Positions 43,812-53,429 of a stretch of DNA of 64,000 nucleotides are shown piece after piece; positions within the stretch are counted from its first letter, which is position 1; every line of letters starts with the position of its first letter. The translations under genes and the position numbers were made by a program. This DNA comes from an uncultured Ruegeria sp. (GTDB lineage Bacteria > Pseudomonadota > Alphaproteobacteria > Rhodobacterales > Rhodobacteraceae): contig NZ_CANNGO010000001.1 in NCBI RefSeq assembly GCF_947504215.1, forward strand, positions 1 through 64,000. Direction: 5' to 3'. The notes below the pieces were generated by a model, which saw only the letters and a program-made list of their open reading frames with translations, was not told the origin of the DNA and searched no databases.

Positions 43812-44788
43812 AGCAGATACTTGCCTCTCGTGAGCTTCTGCTACTTACCGCGATCGGATTGCTGCTCATGCTGATTGCGTGGCGCTTTCCGGGTTTCGTC
43901 GTCCCCTCAAATCTTGTTGTTGTCTTTAATGACACCTCGCCGCTGATCCTGCTGGCGATCGGCCAGATGATTGTCATTCTGACCAGGTGTATCGACCTTT
44001 CCATCGCTGCAAACCTTGCTTTGACAGGCATGGTCGTTTCGCTGGTCAACATTGCCGTGCCCAGTTTGCCAATCATCGTCATCGTATTGATCGCAATTGG
44101 GTCCGGCACAGTCTTGGGAATGTTGAATGGCATTTTGGTTTGGAAACTCGCCATCCCGCCAATCGTCGTGACGCTTGGCACACTGACCATTTTTCGTGGC
44201 ATCATCTTCCTTCTTACCGAGGGCAAATGGGTCAATAGCCACGAGATGAGCGATGCCTTCAAGGCCGTTCCACGAACGGATATTTTCGGCTTACCGGTCT
44301 TGAGTTGGATCGCAATCGCCGCAGTGATTTTGTTTTCAGTCATAATGACGCGAACAACCCTAGGGCGCGCCTTCTACGCCGCAGGAGGCAATCCTCACGC
44401 CGCCACTTATGCCGGGATCAACGTTGGTCGAACACAGTTCTGGGCTTTCACGATATCGGGGGCCATAGCGGGCCTAACAGGATATCTCTGGGTCTCCCGG
44501 TTTGCCGTTGCCTATGTAGATGTCGCGGGCGGGTTTGAGCTAACTGTCGTTGCGGCCTGCGTTATTGGTGGAGTGTCCATCATGGGGGGCATAGGTACAG
44601 TGCAGGGTGCACTTTTGGGTGCGCTGTTTCTCGGGATCATCGCAAACGCGCTGCCGGTCGTGAACATTTCACCCTTCTGGCAAATGGCCATCTCAGGCGG
44701 TGCGATCATTATTGCCGTCGTCTTGAACGCGCAGGCCAACCGCACGCCCGGTCGCATCATCTTGAAACGCGCGGAGCATGCGACATGA
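43808..44788 (+). CDS. rhaP: Rhamnose ABC transporter, permease 1
   Basis: A 326-residue inner membrane permease (BPD_transp_2 family) with about eight to ten helices. Family segments include LTRCIDLSIAANLALTGM and GGVSIMGGIGTVQGALLGALF. It pairs with RhaQ to form the channel. Its start overlaps the rhaT stop and its stop overlaps rhaQ by 4 nt, indicating tight translational coupling. Confidence 0.95.
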   Translation: MKQILASRELLLLTAIGLLLMLIAWRFPGFVVPSNLVVVFNDTSPLILLAIGQMIVILTRCIDLSIAANLALTGMVVSLVNIAVPSLPIIVIVLIAIGSGTVLGMLNGILVWKLAIPPIVVTLGTLTIFRGIIFLLTEGKWVNSHEMSDAFKAVPRTDIFGLPVLSWIAIAAVILFSVIMTRTTLGRAFYAAGGNPHAATYAGINVGRTQFWAFTISGAIAGLTGYLWVSRFAVAYVDVAGGFELTVVAACVIGGVSIMGGIGTVQGALLGALFLGIIANALPVVNISPFWQMAISGGAIIIAVVLNAQANRTPGRIILKRAEHAT

Positions 44789-45768
44789 GTTCCACTCGTA
44801 GCATCCCCGATCGCCTGCGATCGCCAATAGAACGAAACCTTAAGAGCTGGGAAAGCCTGCTGTTGCTAGTCGCCGTCGGCATATTTATCGCCAACTCGTT
44901 CGCGTCTCCTTATTTCCTGAACGCCTGGAACCTCTCCGATGCAACGTTCAACTTCACGGAAAAGGCGATGATCGCGTTTGCCATGGCTCTGCTCATCATT
45001 TCTGGCGAAATCGACCTTTCTGTCGCAGCTATCATTGCATTGGCATCAACGGCTATGGGGGCAGCGGTGCAAGTTGGCGTCGGGACCCCCGGTTTGATCT
45101 TTATTGGGATTGCTGTCGGCCTATTGTGCGGCGCGTTTAATGGTGTTTTAGTCACGGGTCTTGGGCTGCCGTCTATCGTCGTCACAATCGGTACCATGAG
45201 CCTGTTTCGTGGCCTCAGCTTCATTATACTTGGAGATCAGGCCTATCGGGGCTACCCGCCAGATTTCGCCTTCTTCGGGCAAGGGTACGTTTGGTGGGTG
45301 ATCTCGTTTGAGTTGACGCTCTTCGCAATCATCGCGGTTATCTACGCAGTCCTTTTGCACATGACCAATTTCGGGCGTGCGGTTTATGCGATCGGCAACA
45401 ATTCGACGGGCGCGCTGTTTTCCGGGATTCGCGTCGGCCGCATAAAGTTCATCTTGTTCCTGCTAACCGGCCTTATGTCCGGGGTCGCGGCGATTTGTTT
45501 GACGTCACGACTTGGCTCAACGCGGCCATCCATCGCCTTCGGGTGGGAACTTGAGATTGTGACCATGGTCGTTCTCGGCGGCGTTAGCATCCTCGGCGGC
45601 TCGGGATCTATCCCCGGCGTTGTCATTGCAGCATTTGTCATGGGGCTGGTGACTTTCGGGCTCGGCTTGCTGAATGTGCCAGGGATCGTAATGTCGATCG
45701 TAATCGGCGCGCTCTTGATTTCGGTTATCGCGCTGCCGAGGCTCTGGTCGATGTGGAGATCTGCCTAA
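44785..45768 (+). CDS. rhaQ: Rhamnose ABC transporter, permease 2
   Basis: A 327-residue BPD_transp_2 permease paralogous to Rha[35 protein letters not shown] and [20 protein letters not shown]. Two different permease genes are characteristic of rhamnose importers of this type. Its stop (TAATG) overlaps the rhaU start by one base. Confidence 0.95.
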   Translation: MSSTRSIPDRLRSPIERNLKSWESLLLLVAVGIFIANSFASPYFLNAWNLSDATFNFTEKAMIAFAMALLIISGEIDLSVAAIIALASTAMGAAVQVGVGTPGLIFIGIAVGLLCGAFNGVLVTGLGLPSIVVTIGTMSLFRGLSFIILGDQAYRGYPPDFAFFGQGYVWWVISFELTLFAIIAVIYAVLLHMTNFGRAVYAIGNNSTGALFSGIRVGRIKFILFLLTGLMSGVAAICLTSRLGSTRPSIAFGWELEIVTMVVLGGVSILGGSGSIPGVVIAAFVMGLVTFGLGLLNVPGIVMSIVIGALLISVIALPRLWSMWRSA

Positions 45769-46082
45769 TGGAAAAATACGCCTTCAAGATGCATCTCAAT
45801 CCGGGCTGCAAAGACGAGTACAAGACACGCCACGACGAGATCTGGCCCGAGCTTGTCACCTTGCTGAAGGATGCAGGTGTGTCAGATTATTCGATCCACC
45901 TGGACGAAGAGACCAACACCCTTTTCGGCGTTCTTTGGCGGACCGAGGAGCATACGATGGACGCCCTGCCCGGACACGAGGTCATGCAGCGCTGGTGGTT
46001 GCATATGGCAGACATCATGGAAACGAAACCCGACAATGAACCGGTAGCGGAGCCGCTAACGCCCGTGTTTCACATGCCATGA
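45768..46082 (+). CDS. rhaU: L-rhamnose mutarotase
   Basis: A 104-residue mutarotase (RhaM/RhaU family) interconverting alpha and beta L-rhamnose. It shows [22 protein letters not shown] with the conserved tyrosine and histidine, and [21 protein letters not shown]. The start at 45768 overlaps rhaQ by one base; a slightly longer frame begins five codons earlier. It overlaps rhaK by 4 nt. Confidence 0.95.
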   Translation: MEKYAFKMHLNPGCKDEYKTRHDEIWPELVTLLKDAGVSDYSIHLDEETNTLFGVLWRTEEHTMDALPGHEVMQRWWLHMADIMETKPDNEPVAEPLTPVFHMP

Positions 46083-47455
46083 CAGCCCGCCACGTCGCTG
46101 TCATCGACATCGGTAAGACCAATGCGAAGCTTGCTCTAGTAGACACATTTGATTTGTCCGAGATTGCCGTTGTCACTCTGCCAAACACTGTCCTTGATCG
46201 GCCTCCATATCCACATTTCGATGTCGAGGGAATCTGGGTATTCCTCCTCGACTCGCTTGCCGAGTTTCATAAAGAACAGGGTGTCGATGCGATCTCTATT
46301 ACCACTCACGGCGCATCCGGTGCCCTGATTGCCGCCGACGGGAGCCTTGCAGCACCGATACTCGATTACGAGCATACAGGGCCCGACAGTGTGGCCGCGG
46401 ACTACAACGCGCTTCGATCCGCCTTCGAGGAAACCGGATCGCCAAGGCTGCCGGTGGGACTTAATCTTGGCGCGCAAATCCACTGGCAATTCACCCGGGA
46501 CACTTCGCTTCGCGACCGCACGAAAGCCATCATCACTTATCCGCAATACTGGGGTCATCGGTTGACCGGAGTTCTCGCCAGCGATGTGTCGTCCCTGGGC
46601 TGCCACACTGACCTCTGGAACCCCTACAAAGCGGAGTTTTCTTCACTCACCGACCATCTCGAAATCAGAGACAAGCTGGCTCCGGCGCGAAAATCCACCG
46701 ATGTTCTCGGTTCTTTATTGCCGGATATTGCATCCAGAACCGGCCTCAGGCCCGACACACCTGTCCTTTGCGGTATTCACGACTCCAACGCATCGCTCCT
46801 AACTCATGTAATGCGGCGCAATCCTCCGTTTTCAGTGGTGTCGACAGGGACATGGGTCATAGTCATGTCCGTCGGAGGGCCCAAAGTGGTGTTGGACGCA
46901 ACCCGCGACGCCTTAATCAATGTGAGCGGTCTGGGCGAACCAATTCCTTCCGCCCGCTTCATGGGCGGTCGAGAGTACGAAGTGATCCGGGCTGGCCAAA
47001 GCGCGACTTGTGATGCAGCTGTGCTGAGCGCAGTCGCGGAAAACGGCCCTCTACTTATGCCTGCTGTCGTACCTGAGAGCGGCCCTTTTCAAGGGCGCGT
47101 GCATCATTGGATTGGGTCAGAACCCGAGCAGGGTACGCCAGGACGCATCGCCGCACTTAGCTTCTATCTTGCATTGATGACGGCGGAATGCCTGTCGCTA
47201 ACAGGGCATCGGGGCCCGATCGTCGTCGAAGGCCCTTTCGCCACAAACAACGGCTACTGTGAAATGCTCCGCGCAGCAACAAACTGGCCCATTTTTGTCT
47301 CCGAAAGCGCAACTGGGACAAGCCAAGGTGCTGCTCTGCTATCATTGAAATCGCACGCGCTTCCAGACAGCCTAGAGCCGAGTCCATTCAGGTCGGCCAA
47401 CGACCCCGCTTATCGCGCATACGCGGAGAGGTGGCGGAGGGCCACAGTTATCTGA
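46079..47455 (+). CDS. rhaK: Rhamnulokinase-type FGGY kinase
   Basis: A 458-residue FGGY-family sugar kinase: phosphate loop [33 protein letters not shown], second ATP motif [15 protein letters not shown] and the [19 protein letters not shown] adenosine region. It phosphorylates rhamnulose. In Rhizobium the kinase protein is also needed for rhamnose transport, and similar coupling could hold here. It is the last intact gene of the operon. Confidence 0.93.
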   Translation: MTARHVAVIDIGKTNAKLALVDTFDLSEIAVVTLPNTVLDRPPYPHFDVEGIWVFLLDSLAEFHKEQGVDAISITTHGASGALIAADGSLAAPILDYEHTGPDSVAADYNALRSAFEETGSPRLPVGLNLGAQIHWQFTRDTSLRDRTKAIITYPQYWGHRLTGVLASDVSSLGCHTDLWNPYKAEFSSLTDHLEIRDKLAPARKSTDVLGSLLPDIASRTGLRPDTPVLCGIHDSNASLLTHVMRRNPPFSVVSTGTWVIVMSVGGPKVVLDATRDALINVSGLGEPIPSARFMGGREYEVIRAGQSATCDAAVLSAVAENGPLLMPAVVPESGPFQGRVHHWIGSEPEQGTPGRIAALSFYLALMTAECLSLTGHRGPIVVEGPFATNNGYCEMLRAATNWPIFVSESATGTSQGAALLSLKSHALPDSLEPSPFRSANDPAYRAYAERWRRATVI

Positions 47456-47645
47456 GGTGCTGTCGAGCGCTCTGTCCAAATCGGGGAAGCCATCGGCACC
47501 GCTTCGACACCTGAATTCTACGAGCTGATGAATGGCCATTGTCGGTCGGCGCGTATTTCATGCGCGCCCGCTGGTTCTTCTGGCTGCACAAGCGCTTCTT
47601 TCCAATATTCTACAGTGCAGCTAATGTCTGCCTTGGAAAAGCAGT

Positions 47646-48567
47646 ATGGAAAGGCCAAGGACGCCGCGACGACCAGAAAGGACCATCGCGACGTATTGCG
47701 AGGACAACACTCTACTGATTCCAGATGGCCTATTCGACTTCGAAGATGCCCACCAGGTGATGGCCCAAAGAGGCGCAAGTATCTTCCAAAATTTATTCAA
47801 AAGAACGTGCTGGGTGTTGAGTTTTTCACAAACGCCCCGTGTCTGGCCTACGTAGTGCGTGGTCAAGAGACAATCTACGACTTTGATGGGGCGGAGATAC
47901 GCGTCAGCGCTGGCGACATGCCGATGATGCCTCGTCACCACCATATGATCTCTGACTTCACAAACGCAGATGGACCCCTCGAAGCTTGGCTGTTCGTTTC
48001 AACGATCAGGTCATTGAAGAGTTCCTTCAGGTGACGTCCGCAACCGGCGCACAAACCGCCCCCTGTATGCCATCGCTTTTTGTCGGCAAACCTTGCCTAA
48101 AGGCCTATGAAGCGGCGCTGAAGGAGGTCTATGCTGGTCTGGACGCTCCTTTTGCGCTCATCAAAGCAAAGCTGCTCGAACTCCTTCTTTTGTTGGATTT
48201 GCACGACGATCAACACCAACTTAAACGATTTCTTCTAAATTCCGACCGCACAAAAGGACGACGCAACATCAAGCAGCTGATGCGCTGTCACGTCGACCAC
48301 GGACTTACCGTCGCCGATTATGCGTGTTTGTCTGGACGCTCGCTGTCGTCGTTTCAACGGGATTTCAAAAGGACCTTTGGGATGGCGCCAGGGTCTTGGC
48401 TACGAGAAGCCAAGTTGGCCAAAGGCCGGGAATTGGTGGAAAGTTCGACGCTGTCCATCGAAGAGGTCGCCCATGACATTGGGTACGCTGACGCGTCACA
48501 CTCCATTAAAGAAATCCGCCGTGATTTCGGCGAGACGCCAAAACAGATGCGCCTGAAACTCGCATAA
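47646..48567 (+). pseudogene. AraC-family regulator broken by two frameshifts
   Basis: Three successive reading frames give parts of one AraC-family protein. The first (47646 to about 47810) reads EDNTLLIPDGLFDFEDAH. The second (about 47810-47995) reads LGVEFFTNAPCLAYVVRGQE, the cupin-like sensor. The third (47986-48567) holds the intact C-terminal double helix-turn-helix (DYACLSGRSLSSFQRDFKRT; LSIEEVAHDIGYADASHSI). Each change fits a one-base loss. Without the frameshifts it would be about 305 residues. It may once have controlled the monooxygenase downstream. The DNA-binding half could still be translated alone. Confidence 0.82.
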
Positions 48568-48661
48568 CCTTTTGACCGAATATCACGATTTTTGGGGTAA
48601 AGCTTACATCAATACCGCCCAATTCTGATCAGTCTCCACGCAACCAAAGCTGGAGACTAAA

Positions 48662-48952
48662 ATAAGTATTTGGGTAACACTGGAAATGACCGTCAAAGTC
48701 GAAGCGTTCGACGCACTGTCGGTCTTCTTGCGAGAAAACTTGCCAAACGTTCGTGGCTTTGCGGGAGCGTTTCTTGTCAATCTGTTCTACGATCCCGAGA
48801 CGCGCACGGTCCTGCTTCAAGAAGAATGGGCCAGCAAGGAACATCATATGGCTTATCTTAGCTTCATCCAAGACGCTGGTGCCATGGACGCGTTGCTTGG
48901 CTTCGTGGAGGGTGCCCCTGAGGTAACATACTATGAGCGGTTGGTGATGTGA
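48662..48952 (+). CDS. Antibiotic-biosynthesis-monooxygenase-like (ABM) small protein
   Basis: A 96-residue ABM-domain protein (dimeric ferredoxin-like fold; quinol or related monooxygenases). Family features are WVTLEMTVKVEAFDAL, GFAGAFLVNLFYDPETRTVLLQEEW and YLSFIQDAGAMDALLGF. The family N-terminus IWVTLEM begins before the first ATG (48686), so translation probably begins at ATA 48662 (SD GGAG about 6 nt upstream) or ATT 48668. A start-codon mutation is the alternative, making it a fading gene. It follows the broken AraC gene. Confidence 0.65.
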   Translation: MSIWVTLEMTVKVEAFDALSVFLRENLPNVRGFAGAFLVNLFYDPETRTVLLQEEWASKEHHMAYLSFIQDAGAMDALLGFVEGAPEVTYYERLVM

Positions 48953-49230
48953 TGCTGCGAAGCTCAGAAAGAAGCATCTCGAGACGGCACGCTACTGGTG
49001 CCTTTGGGGGTGACCAGCATGCCTGCGCTCGGCTCATCCGTTCCAAGGCCGAGGGCGCATGTTTATGGCCTGATGCGGTCGGGCACGATTGTGCTGTCTG
49101 AGCCAGGTATTGATGACGACCTAGGCCTTTTTGGTCGTGTGGAACCACCCGGCATTGAGAACTTCCCGGCGCGATGTTCCATTGAAACGCTCATTGTTCC
49201 CATTCTCCCAGGGTGACCCGGGATAGATTT
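48953..49230 (-). pseudogene. IS3-family OrfB C-terminal remnant
   Basis: On the minus strand: YPGSPWENGNNERFNGTSRR with the catalytic glutamate region, then EVLNAGWFHTTKKA, an in-frame TAG, and VVINTWLRQHNRARPHQAIN. This is the end of the integrase core of an IS3-family transposase. The amber stop and missing N-terminal half show it is dead. Confidence 0.85.
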
Positions 49231-49340
49231 GGACCGGTTTGATTCCTACCTTTCTTGTCCGATATCGTCACCTGCGGGTCTGATTGGGGGATTTGCATAA
49301 CGGAAGGCTTCTGGCTCATCAGAACCGTCAAGGAGTGAAA

Positions 49341-49600
49341 ATGAGAGGGAAAGCGGGAACCAAAAAACCGACGGCCGGTCGGGTCGTCAAAGACATCCGC
49401 CGCAAGACGCGCAAGTATCGCTCGACGGACGGAAGATCCGCATTGTATTGGAGGGCCTGTGTAGCAAGGAGAGTATCGCTGCGTTGTGCTAGAGTGAGGG
49501 AATTGCCACGAAGCTCTACTATTCTTGGTCGAAGGAGTTGCTGGAGGCGGGAAAAAAGCGCCTTGCTGGTGACACCGCAAACACGCCGCATAATCAAACC
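49341..49600 (+). pseudogene. IS3-family orfA remnant, frameshifted
   Basis: It begins with a good AAGGAG site and MRGKAGTKKPTAGRVVKDIR, then RRKTRKYRSTDGR. The frame is lost there; the expected continuation IRIVLEGLCSKESIAALC is in another frame, and the final part EGIATKLYYSWSKELLEAG with KKRLAGDTA returns later. This is the OrfA of an IS3-family element of a type different from the one at 35.4-36.2 kb. Opposite in strand to the OrfB remnant beside it. Confidence 0.82.
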
Positions 49601-49682
49601 AACAAGACGCGCCAAATTCTCAATTAGTTCGAGCAGCCATATGTTCGAAAATCTCTGATCGCGGACACAGAGAGATGAACTG

Positions 49683-50045
49683 ATGCACGCTGCTAAGCAG
49701 AACACATTGGCACGTTGCCTTTTGACAGTGCCGGGAGTCGGTCCCATCGTCGCGCTCAACCTCTTTGCGACAGTCGATGATACAAGTAGGTTCCACAGGT
49801 TGACCGATATTGGTTCCTTTTTGGGTTTGACGCCAAGACGAAATCGAGCCGGTGAGATCAATAGATCGTGTCATATCTTCAAGTGTGAGTATGCCGAGAT
49901 GCGACACCCGCTTGTGTAAACAGCCACATCCTCGATGACGCAGTTCAGGCGGTTCTTACCTTTCAAACCTTGGGCAATCCGGCTTAGCGCGCGCAAAATC
50001 GCCGTGTCCTCCGCGCCATCTGGCTCGACGGGACAGTGTTTGACT
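49683..50045 (+). pseudogene. IS110-family transposase C-terminal remnant
   Basis: The frame from 49683 encodes LLTVPGVGPIVALNLFATVD, DIGSFLGLTPRRNRAGEINR and SCHIFKCEYAEMRHPLV, the Transposase_20 domain of IS110 elements, then stops. Downstream pieces KPWAIRLSARKIAV and LRAIWLDGTVFDW in other frames are the eroded C-terminus. No N-terminal DEDD domain is present, so it is inactive. Confidence 0.85.
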
Positions 50046-50520
50046 GGACAAAGGTGTCTCTCACCTGGCAAACAGACTACCCGGCTGAGGAAAGGGCGAG
50101 TTTGGCGTCCTCCGCGACGGGGGCAGACCGATCTCGGGAAAAACGGTCGAGGTGGCGCACCCAGCATCTACCTGGTGAAAGACACTCCAGACGATCAGTC
50201 CTGGATGCCATCACGAAGCAGCACCACCCGACTTCGGAATGAGCCAAGACCCCGGCGGGCAACAAGCCCAACGCTCTTGGCATTCCCGCGATCAGAGAAC
50301 CGCTTCCCGCCCGAGGTGTCGACTTTAGTAGATCATAATCTCAACTTTTGGAGCGATTCCATGAAACCGAAAAGTGGGTAGCCTAGGTTGATCAATGGGG
50401 TGGAAAACCTTACCAATGTTGAGGGTTGCTTTCTTGGTCGACAAAAGTTGCGTTTGTCGCCAGACGACGTAGACCTTCAACCCGCTGTCCGCTTTGAACA
50501 TTTTATATCGGAGACAATAG
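50046..50520. other. Spacer downstream of IS110 remnant
   Basis: No supported gene or RNA. It contains the promoter region of the secreted-protein gene near its right end. The left part may be leftover IS110 flanking DNA. Confidence 0.4.
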
Positions 50521-51021
50521 TTGAAACGCATTCTTACACTGGGAACGGCGATAGCTCTTTTGACCTCAACCGTCGCATGGGCTGATACATTTGAACGCTT
50601 TGGCGAAGTCGAGGGCTGGAAAGTTTTTATCGACGTTGAAAAGAAATCCTGCCTGATAGAAGCTGTCGACGATGCTGAAAACGTGGTCCAGATGGGTCTG
50701 ACCGAGGACCGTGGCGTTGGTTACGTAGGTGTTTTCACCAAAGCCAAAACCAACATCAAACGCGGTGAGAAAGAGGCTGTGGCGATCCTGTTGGGTGACA
50801 ACATCTATCTGGGCGAAGCGACCGGCATGAAAGGTAACATTACCAAAGGGTATTCCGGCGGTTACGTCCTTTCAGACGACCCCCAATTCGCCGATGATCT
50901 GGCCAAGAAAAAGGTCATGATCGTTTTCCCCGAGAAAGAGTTCGCTTTCACGGTAGATCTGATAGGCACCTATAAAGCCATCGAAATGGCGCGCGAGTGT
51001 AACGAAAAGCAGCTTGGATAA
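50521..51021 (+). CDS. Secreted protein of unknown function
   Basis: A 166-residue protein with signal peptide (MKRILTLGTAIALLTSTVAWA, cleavage before DTFERF) and a mature domain with two cysteines (KKSCLIEAVDD; ARECNEK) that could form one disulfide. Gene begins with TTG, 8 nt after GGAGA. The pattern VDVEKKSCLIEA resembles small invasion-associated-locus-B-like or other periplasmic proteins, but I cannot assign a family with confidence. It is a single gene ending in a strong hairpin and marks the return to conserved sequence after the IS remnants. Confidence 0.72.
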   Translation: MKRILTLGTAIALLTSTVAWADTFERFGEVEGWKVFIDVEKKSCLIEAVDDAENVVQMGLTEDRGVGYVGVFTKAKTNIKRGEKEAVAILLGDNIYLGEATGMKGNITKGYSGGYVLSDDPQFADDLAKKKVMIVFPEKEFAFTVDLIGTYKAIEMARECNEKQLG

Positions 51022-51025
51022 AAGT

Positions 51026-52282
51026 TCAGGCAGAAAGCGCGGACATCAACCGCGCTTTCTCACCCACGTCGTCAGGTTTTGAAATAACAGCCGCCAGATT
51101 TTCTAGCGAGGCGATTGAGTGTCCCGCGCGGAAACTATCCACATGCGGCAACATTGATACAATTCCCTGCGCCTTGGGCGCAAACTCATCCCAGCGCAGA
51201 AGCGGGTTGAGCCAGATCAGACGATGAGAGGACAGGTGTAACCGCTCCATCTCTTTCGCCAACGCATCGGGTTCGCCCCGGTCCAGACCATCCGAGATCA
51301 ACAGAACCACAGCACCCTGCCCCATGACACGGCGTGACCAATCCCGGTTGAAGGCATGCAGACACTCCCCGATCCGTGTTCCGCCTTCCCAATCCTGAGC
51401 CTCTGAGCCCGCCGCAGCCAATGCAGCGTCCACATCACGTTGCCGCAGGTGACGGGTAATATTTGTCAGCCGAGTTCCGAACGTGAATGCGTGAACCTTG
51501 GCCCAGCCCGCGCCTTTGGTGTTCGAGACGGTATGCAAGAAGTGCAGAATAATGCGGCTGTACTGGCTCATCGAACCCGAGATATCACACAGAGCCACCA
51601 GATTGGGCCAGCGCGGCTTGGGTTTCATTCGGGCAATGTCGCGTAGCTCACCCCCCTGCCGCATGGCAGCGCGCAACGTGCGCCCCCGGTCTATGCGATG
51701 ACCCAGATGACTGGCCTGCCCCCTGCGACTGGCAATAGGTTTGACGGGCAAATTCAATTGCGCCAGCAGACGTTTGGCCTGCGCAACTTCTGCGGTACTC
51801 ATCTGTTCAAAATCAAGGCTGCGCAAACGTTCCTCGGATGACGCGGTTTGCGACGCATCGATTTCAAGCTCGGTCTCGCCTTCGTCTTCGCGGGACTCGG
51901 GAGGGTCGCGTTCCACACCATCCAACAAAGCTTCGGCCGCGCGCTTTTCTCCGGCATCGGCCTTGCGGTCCTTTTGCACCCCGCGAATTGCAGGCAGCAT
52001 CATGGACATCATATGTTCAAGGTAACGTGGATCACGCCAGTAGAGGCGGAAAACCTGTGCGAAAACCGTACGATGCTCGGGGCGATTAACGAAACAGGCG
52101 TGAAGCGTCCAATAGAAATCCTGTTTCTCGGTGAAGCCCGCCACCTGAACCGCACGAATGGCGTCAACGACGCGACCTGTACCAATGGGCAATCCGGCCT
52201 TCCGCAAAGCCCGCGCAAAATGCGTTATATTCTGTGCCAGTTTCGGGTCGTCGGGGATATCGATTGGGAGTTGTTCTGCCAT
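51026..52282 (-). CDS. coxE: VWA-domain protein CoxE
   Basis: A 418-residue protein of the VWA CoxE-like family: N-terminal FARALRKAGLPIGTGRVVDAI, a low-complexity acidic segment (SREDEGETELEIDASQT) and the C-terminal VWA fold with a MIDAS DxSxS motif (ALCDISGSMSQYSRI) and LISDGLDRGEPD. CoxE works with the AAA+ protein CoxD to mature the molybdenum centre of CO-dehydrogenase-like enzymes. It follows coxD on the same strand across a repeat element. ATG 52282 or the adjacent ATG 52285 may be used. Confidence 0.9.
   Translation of the reverse strand: MAEQLPIDIPDDPKLAQNITHFARALRKAGLPIGTGRVVDAIRAVQVAGFTEKQDFYWTLHACFVNRPEHRTVFAQVFRLYWRDPRYLEHMMSMMLPAIRGVQKDRKADAGEKRAAEALLDGVERDPPESREDEGETELEIDASQTASSEERLRSLDFEQMSTAEVAQAKRLLAQLNLPVKPIASRRGQASHLGHRIDRGRTLRAAMRQGGELRDIARMKPKPRWPNLVALCDISGSMSQYSRIILHFLHTVSNTKGAGWAKVHAFTFGTRLTNITRHLRQRDVDAALAAAGSEAQDWEGGTRIGECLHAFNRDWSRRVMGQGAVVLLISDGLDRGEPDALAKEMERLHLSSHRLIWLNPLLRWDEFAPKAQGIVSMLPHVDSFRAGHSIASLENLAAVISKPDDVGEKARLMSALSA
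51032..51060 (+). terminator. Hairpin terminating the secreted-protein gene inside coxE
   Basis: AGAAAGCGCGG-ACATCAA-CCGCGCTTTCT is a perfect 11-bp stem starting 10 nt after the secreted-protein stop. It lies within the final coding bases of the convergent coxE gene. Confidence 0.7.
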
Positions 52283-52291
52283 CATAAACCA

Positions 52292-52338
52292 TGGGGGCGC
52301 TGCCCCCATACCCCCGGAGTATTTCGAAAAAGGTGAAG
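52292..52338 (+). repeat. GC-rich palindromic intergenic repeat, copy 2
   Basis: TGGGGGCGCTGCCCCCA hairpin followed by TACCCCCGGAGTATTTC and AAAAAGGTGAAG. It matches copy 1 (29112-29160, opposite strand) at most positions and lies between coxE and coxD. Confidence 0.75.
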
Positions 52339-52340
52339 CA

Positions 52341-53249
52341 TCATGCCGGTTCGAGCGTGGCTTTCGCCTGATCCAGAATTCGCTTCGCCTCGGACCCTTG
52401 CAGTTTTTGAATGTCGTCTTGGTATTTCAGGATCGCCCCCAAAGTGTCGCCGATGACTTCCGGGCTCAGATTAATGACATCCAAGGCCAGCAGGCATTTG
52501 GCCCAATCGATCGTTTCTGCCACGCCTGGTTTCTTGAACAGATCCTCGGTGCGCAGGCGTTGAACGAAGGCTACGACTTCGCGGCTGAGCGCATCTGCAG
52601 CTTCGGGCGCGCGCGCGTGAAGAATTTCGATTTCTCGTTCAAAATCGGGATAGTCGACCCAGTGATACAGGCAGCGACGCTTCAATGCATCATGCACTTC
52701 GCGGGTGCGGTTCGAGGTGACGATCACGATAGGCGGTTCCGGGGCTTTCACAGTTCCGAGTTCGGGGATGGTCACCTGAAAATCACTGAGCGCTTCCAGC
52801 AGGAAGGCCTCGAACGGTTCATCGGTTCTGTCGAGCTCGTCGATCAGCAAGATCGGCGCACCATTTTCGTCGGGCCGCATGGCCTGAAGTAACGGGCGTT
52901 CAATCAGATACTCATCCGAGAACAGTTCGGTCTGCAAACTGTTGCGATCTGCCCCGCCAGACGCCTCAGCCGTGCGAATTGCCACCATTTGTGCAGGGAA
53001 GTTCCATTCGTAAACGGCCGAGGACGCATCCAGACCCTCGTAGCACTGAAGGCGGATCAACCTGCGCCCGAGACCGCTGGCGAGTGCCTTTGCAATCTCG
53101 GTTTTTCCGACACCTGCCTCACCTTCCAGAAACAAAGGTCGGCCCAGTTTCAGGGCAAGAAACACCACCGTCGCCAAGGCCCGACCGCAGACATAGCCTT
53201 GGTCGCCGAGAACCTGCTGAACGGCATCAATTGATTGGGGTTGGTGCAT
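52341..53249 (-). CDS. coxD: MoxR-type AAA+ ATPase CoxD
   Basis: A 302-residue MoxR-family AAA+ ATPase. It has Walker A GEAGVGKTEIA, Walker B LLIDELDRTDEPFEAF and sensor segment IVIVTSNRTREVHDALKRRC. CoxD is a chaperone needed to build the metal centre of carbon-monoxide-dehydrogenase-type enzymes; its partner CoxE follows. AAGGAGA lies 8 nt before ATG 53249. The corresponding structural genes (coxSLM) are about 20 kb away. Confidence 0.92.
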   Translation of the reverse strand: MHQPQSIDAVQQVLGDQGYVCGRALATVVFLALKLGRPLFLEGEAGVGKTEIAKALASGLGRRLIRLQCYEGLDASSAVYEWNFPAQMVAIRTAEASGGADRNSLQTELFSDEYLIERPLLQAMRPDENGAPILLIDELDRTDEPFEAFLLEALSDFQVTIPELGTVKAPEPPIVIVTSNRTREVHDALKRRCLYHWVDYPDFEREIEILHARAPEAADALSREVVAFVQRLRTEDLFKKPGVAETIDWAKCLLALDVINLSPEVIGDTLGAILKYQDDIQKLQGSEAKRILDQAKATLEPA

Positions 53250-53429
53250 GTGGTTTCTCCTTGGGCCTAACAGGTCACGACGCACGTCATGCGTCAAGTC
53301 ACTGATCGATGAACCACTTACGACGATCCGATTGCTTGGCAAGTTTCAGGCATGCCCGCGCCTTGGCTAGGTCTATTTGCTGCAACGCGGCTCTTTAACG
53401 AGGCAAGCGGCTGTGTTAGCGGATGGCTC

